Positions 43,200 to 51,859 of a DNA stretch of 52,002 nucleotides are shown one piece after another. Below the pieces are notes generated by a model, which saw nothing but the letters and a program-made list of their open reading frames with translations, had not been told where the DNA came from and made no database searches. Numbering within the stretch: position 1 is the stretch's first letter; each line of letters opens with the position of its first letter. The stretch is from an uncultured Clostridia bacterium (GTDB lineage: Bacteria > Bacillota > Clostridia > Christensenellales > Aristaeellaceae): assembly GCA_946536315.1 (NCBI GenBank), contig CAMNEH010000005.1, forward strand, positions 1-52,002, read 5' to 3'. A program made the position numbers and the translations under genes.

Positions 43200-44273
43200 T
43201 TATTTCCCCTCCTTCCGGATCGCTTGCGTGGTTTCAGGGTCAAAGAAGAGCTTGCGCGTGAAGTGCACCGGCACGATATCGCCGTTTTTGTAGTTCGCCC
43301 AGGAGCGGAACTTGGCGGTCAGGCGCGTATCGTCGCCCAGCTTGCCGTGGACCAGCGTATTCATGCCCAGGTTTTCGTTGGTGCTGACGCGCAGCAGCAG
43401 GTCGCCGCCCTCCGCAATATACTCCGGACGGACGCCCAGGATGACCTCCTTGCGCGCCCAGGGCGCGAGCAGCGCGCATTCCTCTTCGGACAGCGGGACC
43501 TCGAAGCCCGCCCCCTTCGCCTTCCGGTCCTCGAAGCGGACCTTCAGCATGTTCATGGGCGGCAGGCCGATGAACGTGGCCACGAAGGTGTTGTTCGGGG
43601 AATCATACAGCTCCAGCGGGGTGCCGATCTGCTGAACATGGCCCATGGACATGCAGACGATGCGGTTGGCCAGCGTCAGCGCCTCCGTCTGGTCGTGGGT
43701 GACGTAGAGGATGGTGGCGTTCAGGCGCTTGTGGAGCAGCAGGATCTCGCGCCGGGTGGAGCTGCGCAGCTTCGCGTCCAGGTTGCTGAGCGGCTCGTCA
43801 AACAGGAACACCTTGGGGTTGCGGACAATGGCGCGGCCCATGGCCACGCGCTGGCGCTGGCCGCCGGACAGCTGCGAGGGCTTTTTGTTCAGCTGGGCGG
43901 TCAGGTCAAGGATTTCCGCGGCCGCTAAGACCTTCTTGTGAATGACGTTCGGGTTTTCCTTGCGCAGCGTCAGGGAGAAGGCCATGTTTTCATAGATGGT
44001 CATATGGCCGTACAGCGCGTAATTCTGGAACACCATGGCCATATCGCGGTCCTTCGCCGGGGCCTGGGTGATATCCCGTCCGTCCAGCAGCAGATTCCCG
44101 TTGGAGATGTCCTCCAGGCCCGCGACCATGCGCAGGGTGGTGGACTTCCCGCAGCCGGAGGGCCCGACCAGCACGATCAGCTCGCCGTCCTTGACATCCA
44201 GGTTAAAATCGTACACCGCCTGCACGTTGTTGTCATAAATCTTATCCAGATGCTGCAGTTGAAGCTCAGCCAT
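43200..44273 (-). CDS. MsmX/UgpC-type sugar ABC transporter ATPase (copy 2)
   Basis: A 357-residue ABC ATPase with Walker A GPSGCGKST (37-45), signature LSGGQRQRVAMGRA, Walker B FLFDEPLSNLDA, switch histidine in YVTHDQTEALTLANR and a C-terminal TOBE domain. It differs from copy 1 in many surface positions, so it is not a recent duplicate. The start at 44273 has GGGAGG upstream; an ATG at 44324 is rejected. Two multipurpose ATPases in one operon with a single permease pair is unusual. Confidence 0.95.
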   Translation of the reverse strand: MAELQLQHLDKIYDNNVQAVYDFNLDVKDGELIVLVGPSGCGKSTTLRMVAGLEDISNGNLLLDGRDITQAPAKDRDMAMVFQNYALYGHMTIYENMAFSLTLRKENPNVIHKKVLAAAEILDLTAQLNKKPSQLSGGQRQRVAMGRAIVRNPKVFLFDEPLSNLDAKLRSSTRREILLLHKRLNATILYVTHDQTEALTLANRIVCMSMGHVQQIGTPLELYDSPNNTFVATFIGLPPMNMLKVRFEDRKAKGAGFEVPLSEEECALLAPWARKEVILGVRPEYIAEGGDLLLRVSTNENLGMNTLVHGKLGDDTRLTAKFRSWANYKNGDIVPVHFTRKLFFDPETTQAIRKEGK

Positions 44274-44286
44274 GTGTTTTCCTCCC

Positions 44287-44754
44287 TCAGCCCTGCAACG
44301 AGGCAAGATGCGCGGACAGCGCACGGCTCTTGTTCACGTTGATGACAGCGCCGGCAAACAGGCAGGCCGCCGACGCCACCAGATAGATGACCATCCGGAT
44401 GAACTGCGCGTCGCCCATGACCGGCGCGTTGTTGTAGGTCGCCTGGTGCGCGCTCAAGGGAATGATGAATATCCGGATAATCTGACCGATCCCCAGGGCG
44501 ATCATCGCCCAGGAATAGGACGTCTGGTAATTCTTGACGCCCTCGGAGCACAAAAACGTCGCCAGGAGAAAGACCAGGTTATAGATGATGGACGCGCCGA
44601 TGAGGATGGTGTAATAATAGGTGCCCACATCGGATTTATAAAGACTGATGAAGAACAGCACATCGAACACGATGGCCAGCAATGCGAGCCGGGAAGAGGT
44701 CGTATTCTTGGTATAGCGCATACGGTCCAGTTCCGTGACGCGATCCTCGCTCAT
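44287..44754 (-). CDS. Small membrane protein of the rhamnogalacturonan operon (C)
   Basis: A 155-residue protein with four membrane segments (about 23-40, 47-66, 81-98 and 121-139) and hydrophilic ends. No family recognised. Its ATG overlaps the stop of protein D as ATGA, with AAAGGAGG upstream, and it ends 13 nt before the second ATPase gene. Cotranslation with D and the ATPase suggests a membrane complex. Confidence 0.78.
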   Translation of the reverse strand: MSEDRVTELDRMRYTKNTTSSRLALLAIVFDVLFFISLYKSDVGTYYYTILIGASIIYNLVFLLATFLCSEGVKNYQTSYSWAMIALGIGQIIRIFIIPLSAHQATYNNAPVMGDAQFIRMVIYLVASAACLFAGAVINVNKSRALSAHLASLQG

Positions 44755-45341
44755 GCGGATACCTCCTTTCCGGCGGAACGGAGAAGCTCGCGTTCGCCCT
44801 GCATTACTTTCTTCTTCCAGACAAAGTTCACAATCAGCAGCGCGGCGGTCACAATGGCCAGCGCGCAGACCAGGTAGTGGATATCGAACCAGAACGTGGA
44901 ATCCGTATACAGGCCCCTGCGGCCGAGGCGCTTGAGCAGTTCGTCAAAGTCCACGGTCGTCACATACTGTGTCCTGAACGCGGTCACCTGGGCATGGCAC
45001 CAGAACGCCATGGCCAGCTCCGCCACCACATTGAGCCCCGTCGCGATGGCGTTGCTCAGGTAGTATTTCCGGCGCGAATGCGTATTCGTCAGGAACAGGA
45101 CGCAGGCCAGCAGGATCATGCCGATGGAAAACCGCAATAACAGGCGGTTAAAGGGCTGCATATCATAGTAGATCCGGGCGCCCGCCACCTTCGCCTTGTC
45201 CAGCTTATCCGGCTGGACCATCGAATACAGCGTATCGTACAGGTCCGTCATCATGCCCAGCGAATACACAAAGAACAGCGCACCAACGATCAGGACGCAG
45301 AAACACACGATCCGCTGAAAGATTACCTGCTTTTTGTACAT
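44751..45341 (-). CDS. Small membrane protein of the rhamnogalacturonan operon (D)
   Basis: A 196-residue protein with four membrane segments (about 11-29, 66-84, 95-112 and 154-172). Two extracytoplasmic loops of 35-40 residues (DLYDTLYSMVQPDKLDKAKVAGARIYYDMQ and TAFRTQYVTTVDFDELLKRLG) are long enough to contact a binding protein. No family recognised. It is separated from the solute-binding-protein gene by a strong stem-loop at 45365-45400. Confidence 0.78.
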   Translation of the reverse strand: MYKKQVIFQRIVCFCVLIVGALFFVYSLGMMTDLYDTLYSMVQPDKLDKAKVAGARIYYDMQPFNRLLLRFSIGMILLACVLFLTNTHSRRKYYLSNAIATGLNVVAELAMAFWCHAQVTAFRTQYVTTVDFDELLKRLGRRGLYTDSTFWFDIHYLVCALAIVTAALLIVNFVWKKKVMQGERELLRSAGKEVSA

Positions 45342-45364
45342 ATCGATTCAGCCCTTTCAGGAAT

Positions 45365-45400
45365 GCTCCTCTGCCTCCCCCGGGGAGGAGGCAGAGGAGC
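45365..45400 (-). other. Intercistronic stem-loop after the solute-binding-protein gene
   Basis: An 11-bp perfect stem (45365-45375 with 45390-45400), extended by further G-C pairs toward a small loop, lies just after the stop at 45413. There is no T run (ATTCC follows), so it is more likely an RNA-stabilising or partial-termination structure that raises binding-protein mRNA over the distal genes, as in malE-type operons. Confidence 0.7.
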
Positions 45401-45412
45401 GGTGATACGAGA

Positions 45413-47479
45413 TCAGTCGAGGGAGGTGTAGTAGTCCAGCAGACGGGTCCAGGCATCGTTGCACACTTCGGTGTACACGTAGCCGCTCCAGTCGTTCTCA
45501 GCCACCTCAGCCTGCTCCTCGGCGGTCATGCCGTTGGCCAGGCCGTTGACCACGATATCGTCAAAGAGGTTGAAGTCGTTGCTGAAGTTGGACGCCAGGT
45601 CGCTCAGGTTGTTCTTTTCAGTGATTTCAGAGGCATAGAAGGGGAGCACGGTGGGCACGGAGGTGTACCAGGGGTTCTCGGTGATCGCCAGTTCGGGGTG
45701 CTTGATGGTGCCCAGCGCGATCGCGGCGGACAGCCTGGCGGCGCCTTCCTTGCCGATTTCATGCGTGCACTGATACTCGAAGGCCTGGCTCTTCACGAAG
45801 GACAGGGTGGAGCCCAGGTAACGGCGGGCGAAGTTGGTGTAGTTGCCGCCGGCGAGATCCCACAGTTCCTCAGCGGTCGCGTCCGCGATCACGGGCATTT
45901 CCTTGCCGTTGAAGTTGAAGGTCTCGTAGCTGCCGTCGTCCTTGGTCTTGATGAAGGCGTCCGGGCCGTAGCTCATCAGGATCTGGCCCTTCTCAGAGTA
46001 GACGTAGTTGATCATCGCCAGCAGCGCTTCAAGCGCGCCGGGGTTGGCTTCGACGCCCTTCTTGGAGATGGCCCAGGCGCCGGGCTTGACAGAGCGCCAG
46101 CTCTCGGTAAAGCGCATGTACACGCCCTCCTCGTTGGTGCCGTCATACCAGCGGGCCACGGGGATCATGATGCAGGTGTACTTTTCGCCTTCTTCGGTCT
46201 GGAGCTTGGAACGGTTGAGCAGGGTCTGGGTCTGGTTGTAGTCGTAGGACATGAAGCCCAGGTCGTTTTCCAGGTACATGCCGGAGTTGGTCGCCGCGCG
46301 GGTCATGAAGTCAGAAGAGATCAGGCCTTCCAGCGCCATGTCGTGCATGCGGGCAGCGGCCTCGTAGGCCATCACGTTCTGACGGCCGTCCTGCAGCTCG
46401 CCGTCTTCGTTGAAGTAGAGGTAATCCTGACGGGATTCATAGCCGCGGACGCCGAAGAGCGGACCGCCCAGGCGGTACACATCAGGACGGCGGGCCATGG
46501 AGTTCTCTTCACGGGAGAAGAGGCCCTGGATGGAATCGGTGCCGTTCAGGGTCTGCGGGTTCGCGACGACGCAGCGCAGCAGGGCGACCATTTCATCGGC
46601 GTCCCAGCAGGCGTCATAGCCGCAGAACAGGTTGGAACGGGTCGCGCCATAGTAGCCGCCGTAGGTCTTGTCGATGTATTCACGCAGCATGTTGACCGCG
46701 TCCACACCGGACATGGTGCCCACTTCGTTCATCTTGGCGACGATGTTGCCGTACGCGTCATAATCCTTGGTCAGGATCTGGGTCGCTTTGCCGTCAGCGG
46801 TCAGGCTTTCGATCTCGATCTTGCCTTCCAGGGGCATGTAGGGCTGGTAGACGGGGGCCTGGGTATCCTTGCAGGCATCCGCAGTGAACGCGCCTTCGCC
46901 GTCCAGCAGCTTCTGCAGCATGTCGATACGCATCAGGGGCATTTTTTCAATGTCGTTGACACCGTCGAAGTAGGGAGCGAAGTAGATCGCGCCGGTATCG
47001 GTGTTGCCGGTGATGGAGAGGCGGACGATGGGGTTCGCGTCCAGATACGCCATGAAGTCGGGCAGCTGATCCGCGTATTCAGCCAGGTTCACCAGGCTGC
47101 CGGAATCGCCGTAGGCGGTCAGGGTCAGAGAGGTGCCGGGCACCATGTCGACCTGCTCCAGCTGCTCTTTCCAGTAGTCGAATTCCTTGGCATCACTGTT
47201 GCCCTGATAATAGGAGCCGTCGATGATGACGTTCTTGCCGGTCAGCCCGGAAAGGATCTTTTCCATTTCGACCCAGGTGGGTTTCAGGTCGCCTGTATGA
47301 TAGGTGACGCCGTCAGCCAGGGTAATGCCCTCGCCGGCAATATCCGCGCTGAACGCCAGACCGGTGTTCGCGTTGTTGTAACCGGTCGCCATGCGCAGGG
47401 TGATATCCTCCGCGCCCGCGACGGCCGCGACGGACAGGACCATCACACAGGCCAAAACAAGAGACAGGATGCGTTTCAT
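45413..47479 (-). CDS. Extracellular solute-binding protein, LplA-like, of the rhamnogalacturonan importer
   Basis: A 688-residue exported binding protein, longer than most family 1 members and typical of those working with LplB/YtcP permeases. The signal peptide (MKRILSLVLACVMVLSVAAVAGAED) contains a cysteine at residue 11, but it lies within the hydrophobic core and no lipobox precedes the cleavage site, so lipid anchoring is not evident. The mature protein has the alternating two-lobe pattern, ending DDIVVNGLANGMTAEEQAEVAENDWSGYV. AAGGAGG precedes the ATG. It would capture rhamnogalacturonan oligosaccharides; the ligand is inferred from the GH105 gene in the operon. Confidence 0.9.
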   Translation of the reverse strand: MKRILSLVLACVMVLSVAAVAGAEDITLRMATGYNNANTGLAFSADIAGEGITLADGVTYHTGDLKPTWVEMEKILSGLTGKNVIIDGSYYQGNSDAKEFDYWKEQLEQVDMVPGTSLTLTAYGDSGSLVNLAEYADQLPDFMAYLDANPIVRLSITGNTDTGAIYFAPYFDGVNDIEKMPLMRIDMLQKLLDGEGAFTADACKDTQAPVYQPYMPLEGKIEIESLTADGKATQILTKDYDAYGNIVAKMNEVGTMSGVDAVNMLREYIDKTYGGYYGATRSNLFCGYDACWDADEMVALLRCVVANPQTLNGTDSIQGLFSREENSMARRPDVYRLGGPLFGVRGYESRQDYLYFNEDGELQDGRQNVMAYEAAARMHDMALEGLISSDFMTRAATNSGMYLENDLGFMSYDYNQTQTLLNRSKLQTEEGEKYTCIMIPVARWYDGTNEEGVYMRFTESWRSVKPGAWAISKKGVEANPGALEALLAMINYVYSEKGQILMSYGPDAFIKTKDDGSYETFNFNGKEMPVIADATAEELWDLAGGNYTNFARRYLGSTLSFVKSQAFEYQCTHEIGKEGAARLSAAIALGTIKHPELAITENPWYTSVPTVLPFYASEITEKNNLSDLASNFSNDFNLFDDIVVNGLANGMTAEEQAEVAENDWSGYVYTEVCNDAWTRLLDYYTSLD

Positions 47480-47503
47480 GCTGAATTCCTCCTTAAAATG
47501 GTT

Positions 47504-48394
47504 TTATTCCTTCACTCCTCCGGCGTTGGTGCCTTTGGCGAAGTATTTCTGGATGAAGGGGTAAATGATCAGGATCGGGATGATGGAGCAGACGATCAGC
47601 GCGAAAATCACGGAGTCCGCCGCGTAATCGTTGGTCCACGAGGCGAGCTGCTCCAGGTCGGTATACTGCTCCAGCTGGTTGCGGATGAACACCTGCAGGG
47701 GCTGCTCGTTGTTGTTGGAAATCATCTGCCGCGCCCAGAAGTAGCCGTTCCAGCGGCTGATGGCGAAGAACAGGGCCACCGTCGCGATGGTCGACTTGCT
47801 CATGGGGATGTGGACCTTGGTCAGCACCTGGAATTCGCTCGCGCCGTCGACGATAGCCGCTTCCTCGATTTCCGAGGGCACATTTTCAAACGCGTTGCGC
47901 AGCAGGATGGTGTTCATCGCCGCCATACCCATGGCGATGACCACCAGCCATTTGTCGTCCATGATGCCCACGGAGTTGAAGACGCTCTTGGTCGCCAGGT
48001 AGTTCAGGTACTGCGGCACGATGCCGGCGGAGAACCACATGGTGAAGACCAGGAAAAAGTTGAAGCCCTTGCGGAACAGCAGCCGCTTTTTGCTCAGCGC
48101 GTAGCCGCCGAGGATCGCGATCACCAGGGACCAGATGGTGCCGTAGATGGTCAGGAAGAGCGTGTTGGAATACGCGTTCCAGAACTGGTTGTTGCCGAAC
48201 ATGTCCTGGAAGGCCTCGAACTGGATATTCTTGGGCAGGAGGATGAGCTCCTGATATTCCACCGCGTGCCGGCCACTGATAGAGGCGGAAATGGCGTACA
48301 GGAACGGATAGAGGCACATCAGCGCGAACACCGTCAGGAAGGTGTAGGCGATGATTTTGAAGATGAGCTCAGAGATTTCAAGCTTTCTTTTCAT
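47504..48394 (-). CDS. Sugar ABC transporter permease, YtcP/LplC-like
   Basis: A 296-residue CUT1 permease with six membrane segments and the EAA loop IEEAAIVDGASEFQVLTKVHIP. The segment FTMWFSAGIVPQYLNYLATKSV is typical of the LplC/YtcP subgroup used for complex plant and host oligosaccharides. The ribosome site GAGGAGG lies 9 nt before the ATG. It is placed 14 nt downstream of its LplB partner and 24 nt upstream of the binding protein. Confidence 0.94.
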   Translation of the reverse strand: MKRKLEISELIFKIIAYTFLTVFALMCLYPFLYAISASISGRHAVEYQELILLPKNIQFEAFQDMFGNNQFWNAYSNTLFLTIYGTIWSLVIAILGGYALSKKRLLFRKGFNFFLVFTMWFSAGIVPQYLNYLATKSVFNSVGIMDDKWLVVIAMGMAAMNTILLRNAFENVPSEIEEAAIVDGASEFQVLTKVHIPMSKSTIATVALFFAISRWNGYFWARQMISNNNEQPLQVFIRNQLEQYTDLEQLASWTNDYAADSVIFALIVCSIIPILIIYPFIQKYFAKGTNAGGVKE

Positions 48395-48408
48395 CTGCAG
48401 TCACCTCC

Positions 48409-49482
48409 TCAGTACAGGCTCACATTGGAGGCCTTGCGCGCAATGGTGTTCGCGCCGATGACCAGCAGCATGCCCACGACGTTGTTCATCATTTCCGCCG
48501 CGGAGGCCATGCCGGACTGGTCCTGCGTGGTCTTGATGCGCCAGGCGAAGGTGGAAATGACTTCAGAGGTCTGGTAGATGGCGTTGTTTTCCTCGTTGAG
48601 CAGGAGGACCTTTTCATAGCCGATGCTCAGCATGGAGCCGATGCGCGTGATCAGCATGATGACGATGGTGGACAGGATGCTGGGCAGCACCACGTAGCGC
48701 ATCTGCGCCCACTTGTTGGCGCCGTCGATCTGCGCGGCCTCATAGCTGGTCGGGGAGATCGCGATGATCGCGGCGAAGAAGACGATCGAGTCATAGCCGG
48801 CCGTCTCCCAGATACCCGAGATCTGGTAGATGGCGCGGAAGTAGGCCGGGTTGTTCAGCAGGCCGTTCTGCGCCGTTTCCTGCGAGATCCATCCCAGCGC
48901 GACGAGCGCCTGGGAGATGATTCCTGGAGGGGCGCCGGTCGCGGGGCTGCCCTGGCGGATCAGCATGATGACCAGGGAGGTCATGACGACCGTGGACATG
49001 AACTTCGGCAGGTAGGTGAACACCTGCATGCCGCTGCGCAGCAGGTCGGACTTGACCTCGTTGAAGAACAGCGCCAGGATGATGGGCATCGGGAAGCCGA
49101 ACAGCAGCCCGTAAAAGCTCAGCAGGAAGGTGTTGCGCATGGCGCGCCAGAATTCCGTCGCCAGCCTAGCGGACGTGCCCGTGCCCAGCAGCAGCGCCTT
49201 GAAGTTGGAGAAGCCCATGAAGTACTGGTCCGCCACGGACTTGGCCAGCTCATTGACCTTAAAGGAGCCCAGCAGCTCGTACATCGGCATGTAGCGCCAG
49301 AAGAGGAACACCAGCAGCGTGGGCAGCAGCATGACGTACAGCCGCCAGTCCTTCAGGATGGTGCGCCCCACGTGAAGCCAGTAATGCTTCTCCACGTCGT
49401 CGCGGACGGCCTGTTCCGGGTCCTCCCGGTACCGGCCCGTCGCCTGATCAAGGAGCAGATAATCGCCTGCCTGACCTTTCAT
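48409..49482 (-). CDS. Sugar ABC transporter permease, LplB-like
   Basis: A 357-residue CUT1 permease. It has a hydrophilic N-terminus of about 60 residues, six membrane segments (first WRLYVMLLPTLLVFLFWRYMPM) and the EAA loop YEAAQIDGANKWAQMRYVVLP. The long loop after WISQETAQNGLLNNPAYF is usual for LplB. The start at 49482 overlaps the stop of the preceding membrane-protein gene as ATGA; an open frame running further upstream to 49896 lies antiframe inside that gene and is rejected. Confidence 0.94.
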   Translation of the reverse strand: MKGQAGDYLLLDQATGRYREDPEQAVRDDVEKHYWLHVGRTILKDWRLYVMLLPTLLVFLFWRYMPMYELLGSFKVNELAKSVADQYFMGFSNFKALLLGTGTSARLATEFWRAMRNTFLLSFYGLLFGFPMPIILALFFNEVKSDLLRSGMQVFTYLPKFMSTVVMTSLVIMLIRQGSPATGAPPGIISQALVALGWISQETAQNGLLNNPAYFRAIYQISGIWETAGYDSIVFFAAIIAISPTSYEAAQIDGANKWAQMRYVVLPSILSTIVIMLITRIGSMLSIGYEKVLLLNEENNAIYQTSEVISTFAWRIKTTQDQSGMASAAEMMNNVVGMLLVIGANTIARKASNVSLY

Positions 49483-50066
49483 TGATAGCCTCCTTCTTCC
49501 CTCCGGCGCTCCGCCTGGACGCGCAGAAGGTAGTGATGTTGGTCCTCGAGCATGCCGTCCAGCCGCCGGACGATCCACATGATAATGACGGTAAACAGCG
49601 CCGACACCGCGTCGGTCAGGAAAAAGCCTGCAACGGCCGAAAGCGCCGCGCCGAACGCCAGCGCCACCAGCGCCCTGCCCAGCTGCATCAGCAGCAGTGT
49701 GCCCAGGCCGAAGCCCATCGCGCGCAGCGCGTCCGTCCGGAGGCGCTCGTCGCCCAGCCGCCGCAGCGGCAGCAGCATGAGCAGCGCCAGCTGATTGCCC
49801 AGGCAGTACACCGCGTACTGCGTCGGGACGGCGCCGGCCGCCAGGCAGCCTGCCAGCCCGCCCGCGGCGGCCGGCAGCGCCGCCCACGGTCCCCACCGGA
49901 CCATCACGATCGCCGTCAGCGCGGCGGTCGCCGATACGGTATACGCTTCAATAGGGAACCACCGCTTTGCGGCGCTGACAAGCAGGGCCTCAGAGATGAG
50001 CGCCATCAGCGTAAACAACGATATGTCGATCGCGCGGTACTGGCTCACCGTCCGCTGTCCGTTCAC
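49479..50066 (-). CDS. Membrane protein heading the rhamnogalacturonan operon
   Basis: About 195 residues, with five or six membrane segments (first ISLFTLMALISEALLV, then YTVSATAALTAIVMV, ALPAAAGGLAGCLAAG, YCLGNQLALLMLL, ALRAMGFGLGTLLLM, ALFTVIIMWIV) and a charged cytoplasmic tail. The alanine-rich helices and glycine turns vaguely recall ECF-transporter substrate-binding subunits, but no ECF ATPase is nearby and I do not assign it. The start is taken as GTG 50066, 6 nt after GGAGG; ATG 50072 directly abuts that site, and ATG 50081 is upstream of it. Confidence 0.72.
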   Translation of the reverse strand: MNGQRTVSQYRAIDISLFTLMALISEALLVSAAKRWFPIEAYTVSATAALTAIVMVRWGPWAALPAAAGGLAGCLAAGAVPTQYAVYCLGNQLALLMLLPLRRLGDERLRTDALRAMGFGLGTLLLMQLGRALVALAFGAALSAVAGFFLTDAVSALFTVIIMWIVRRLDGMLEDQHHYLLRVQAERRREEGGYQ

Positions 50067-50132
50067 AGTCATCCTCCGCATGGGAACAGAACAAGAATCA
50101 TTCTAAGGGAGAAATGTCTTTAACCGATACCA

Positions 50133-50162
50133 ATATTATCACAAACTGTCCGATGGTGTCAA
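50133..50162 (-). promoter_or_regulatory. Promoter of the rhamnogalacturonan uptake operon
   Basis: On the minus strand perfect TTGACA (50162-50157), 18-nt spacer, TAATAT (50138-50133); an overlapping GATAAT with 16-nt spacing is an alternative -10. The 50082-50202 gap is AT-rich and holds no gene. Confidence 0.8.
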
Positions 50163-50202
50163 TTGAATATTTGCCTTACCTATGAACAGTAACGCGCCTC
50201 GG

Positions 50203-50901
50203 TCACTCCGCCATTTCAGGCGCGTCCGGTTCCGCCGGCTGCGCAGGCGGCGCGGGCGGTTCCGCCGCGGCCGGTTCGGACGCGGGGACGGGCGCCGGCG
50301 GCGCGGGCTGGGGTTCGGCGGGGGAGGCCGCCGGGGCGGGCGGTTCCATGGCCTTTTTGCGCTGCTGGACGTTCCACTTCTCGCTCCTGGCCACCATCAC
50401 CTGGACTGCCGTATCCACGGCCGCCTCCAGCAGCAGCGCGATGCCGAGCCAGACCGCCAGGTTGCTGGTGATCGCCCCGGTCAGGATCAGGATGCCGAAC
50501 AGCAGGGATACCGCGGTGCAGATCAGGATCCACCACCAGCGGCTATGCCCGAGGCGGTAGAGATCCCACGAGGTCTGGAACTTCATATAGGCGCCGCAGA
50601 GGATCAGCACGCCCCACAGGCGGCCGGTGACCAGGCTGGCGTCCAGCACGGACAGCAGCGCCAGCGTGCCCGCCATCAGCGCCGCGGTCAGGTTGTAGCC
50701 CTTCGCCGCCTCCGCCGGGGAGAGGCGGAAATAGCGCACCGCCTGCAGCACCGCGTACACGCCGAGGACCACGGTCAGCGTCCAGCGCGTCAGCTCGCCC
50801 ATGATGTCCGGGCGAACCAGCAGCAGCAGGCCGGCGGCAAAGTAAAAGATGATCGCGAGGATGCCGGTCAGCTTATCTTTTTTCGGAGGAGTAAAGGCCA
50901 T
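50203..50901 (-). CDS. DUF308/HdeD-like membrane protein with Pro/Ala-rich tail
   Basis: A 232-residue protein with six short hydrophobic segments in the first 165 residues (LTGILAIIFYFAAGLLLLV, LTVVLGVYAVLQAV, AALMAGTLALLSVLD, WGVLILCGAY, WWILICTAVSLLFGILIL, LAVWLGIALLLEAAVDTAV), the layout of DUF308/HdeD membrane proteins. The last 50 residues are a low-complexity tail of Pro, Ala and Glu, probably cytoplasmic and disordered. AAAGGAG precedes the ATG; it lies 17 nt after rhaD and is cotranscribed with it. Function unknown. Confidence 0.85.
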   Translation of the reverse strand: MAFTPPKKDKLTGILAIIFYFAAGLLLLVRPDIMGELTRWTLTVVLGVYAVLQAVRYFRLSPAEAAKGYNLTAALMAGTLALLSVLDASLVTGRLWGVLILCGAYMKFQTSWDLYRLGHSRWWWILICTAVSLLFGILILTGAITSNLAVWLGIALLLEAAVDTAVQVMVARSEKWNVQQRKKAMEPPAPAASPAEPQPAPPAPVPASEPAAAEPPAPPAQPAEPDAPEMAE

Positions 50902-50918
50902 AGGAGCACTCCTTTCTG

Positions 50919-51734
50919 TCAGTCGTCCAGGTACCCTTCCCGCGCCCGGATATTGAAGCGCCGCTCAAGCTGGTGCAGCTGATCGTCGGTGATCGTGTTC
51001 ACGCGGGGCAGGTGGGCGATCTTCATATAGATTTCCGCGGCCTTCTCCGCGGTCTCGATCAGGCCGAAGGTCTCGTCCAGGTCCTTGCCGGCGCCGTAGA
51101 TGCCGTGCTGGCTCCAGACCACGAGGCGGGCGGTGAGCATCTTTTCGGCGGTCGCCTCGCCGATCTCGTTGGTGCCGCAGAGCATCCAGGGCAGCACATT
51201 GACGCCCTCGGGGAAGACCACGATGCACTCCGTGCACATCTGCCACAGCGTGCGGGTGAAGGCCTTCTCGTCCAGGTCATGGACATAGGTCATGGCCAGC
51301 AGGTTGGCCGGATGGCAGTGCATGACCACGCGGTTCTTGTCGTCCACCTTCAGGCGGGCCACATGGCTCATCATATGCGCCGGGAACTCGCTGGTGAACT
51401 GCCCGCCGTCTGCAAAGCCCCAGAGCAGGTCCGCCTGGCGGCCCTGGTCGCGCAGGCGCACGATGCCCAGGTTGACGTCCGGCGCGTACTGCACGTTTTT
51501 GAAATACTTGCCCGTGCCGGTGACCAGGAAGTATTTCCCGTCCAGCTCAGGCGCGGTGAAGCCCGTCGGGATCGTGCGCAGGACGCCCTCCGCGTCCAGG
51601 TACGCAGTCACCTGCTCCGGCTCCAGCATCAGCGATATATTGCCGCCGTTGCGCTCGTCCCAGCCGTGATCATACATGTTCGTCGCGGTACGGATCATTT
51701 CCACCATGAAGGGGGCTTCAAGGATATTTTTCAC
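50919..51734 (-). CDS. rhaD: Rhamnulose-1-phosphate aldolase
   Basis: A 271-residue class II aldolase that splits L-rhamnulose 1-phosphate into dihydroxyacetone phosphate and L-lactaldehyde. Zinc ligands H139 and H141 (MHCHPANLL) and H210 (WSQHGIYGAG), with the catalytic E116 (FTSEFPAH), align almost without offset to the E. coli enzyme. DERNGGNIS near 26-34 is the phosphate-binding loop. AGGAGG precedes the ATG. It follows a sugar isomerase gene and provides the downstream step for rhamnose released by the GH105 enzyme. Confidence 0.96.
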   Translation of the reverse strand: MKNILEAPFMVEMIRTATNMYDHGWDERNGGNISLMLEPEQVTAYLDAEGVLRTIPTGFTAPELDGKYFLVTGTGKYFKNVQYAPDVNLGIVRLRDQGRQADLLWGFADGGQFTSEFPAHMMSHVARLKVDDKNRVVMHCHPANLLAMTYVHDLDEKAFTRTLWQMCTECIVVFPEGVNVLPWMLCGTNEIGEATAEKMLTARLVVWSQHGIYGAGKDLDETFGLIETAEKAAEIYMKIAHLPRVNTITDDQLHQLERRFNIRAREGYLDD

Positions 51735-51776
51735 GATATGTCCTCCTGTTATGATCTGTTATATGAAGGGATAAGA

Positions 51777-51857
51777 GAAAAGAGATCAGTGATTGGCTGC
51801 GGAGGACAAACGCAGAGGCCAAAGCCGAAGCGTTTGCACCTGAGCTGATCACTTTTC
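51777..51857 (-). other. Nested stem-loop between the isomerase gene and rhaD
   Basis: An outer 13-bp stem with one mismatch (51777-51789 with 51845-51857) encloses a perfect 7-bp inner stem (51807-51813 with 51830-51836). On the minus strand the outer stem is followed by TCTTAT, not a full T run. It may set relative expression of isomerase and aldolase. Otherwise the 51735-51859 gap holds only the rhaD ribosome site. Confidence 0.6.
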
Positions 51858-51859
51858 GC

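Noticed and set aside
45698-48577. A 959-residue plus-strand open frame.
   Set aside because: Antisense to the binding-protein and permease genes; no domain is recognisable.
50183-50193. Second copy of the stem-loop element, because TGAACAGTAAC also occurs at 10129-10139.
   Set aside because: Only 11 bp match; none of the accompanying inverted repeats is present, so chance is more likely.
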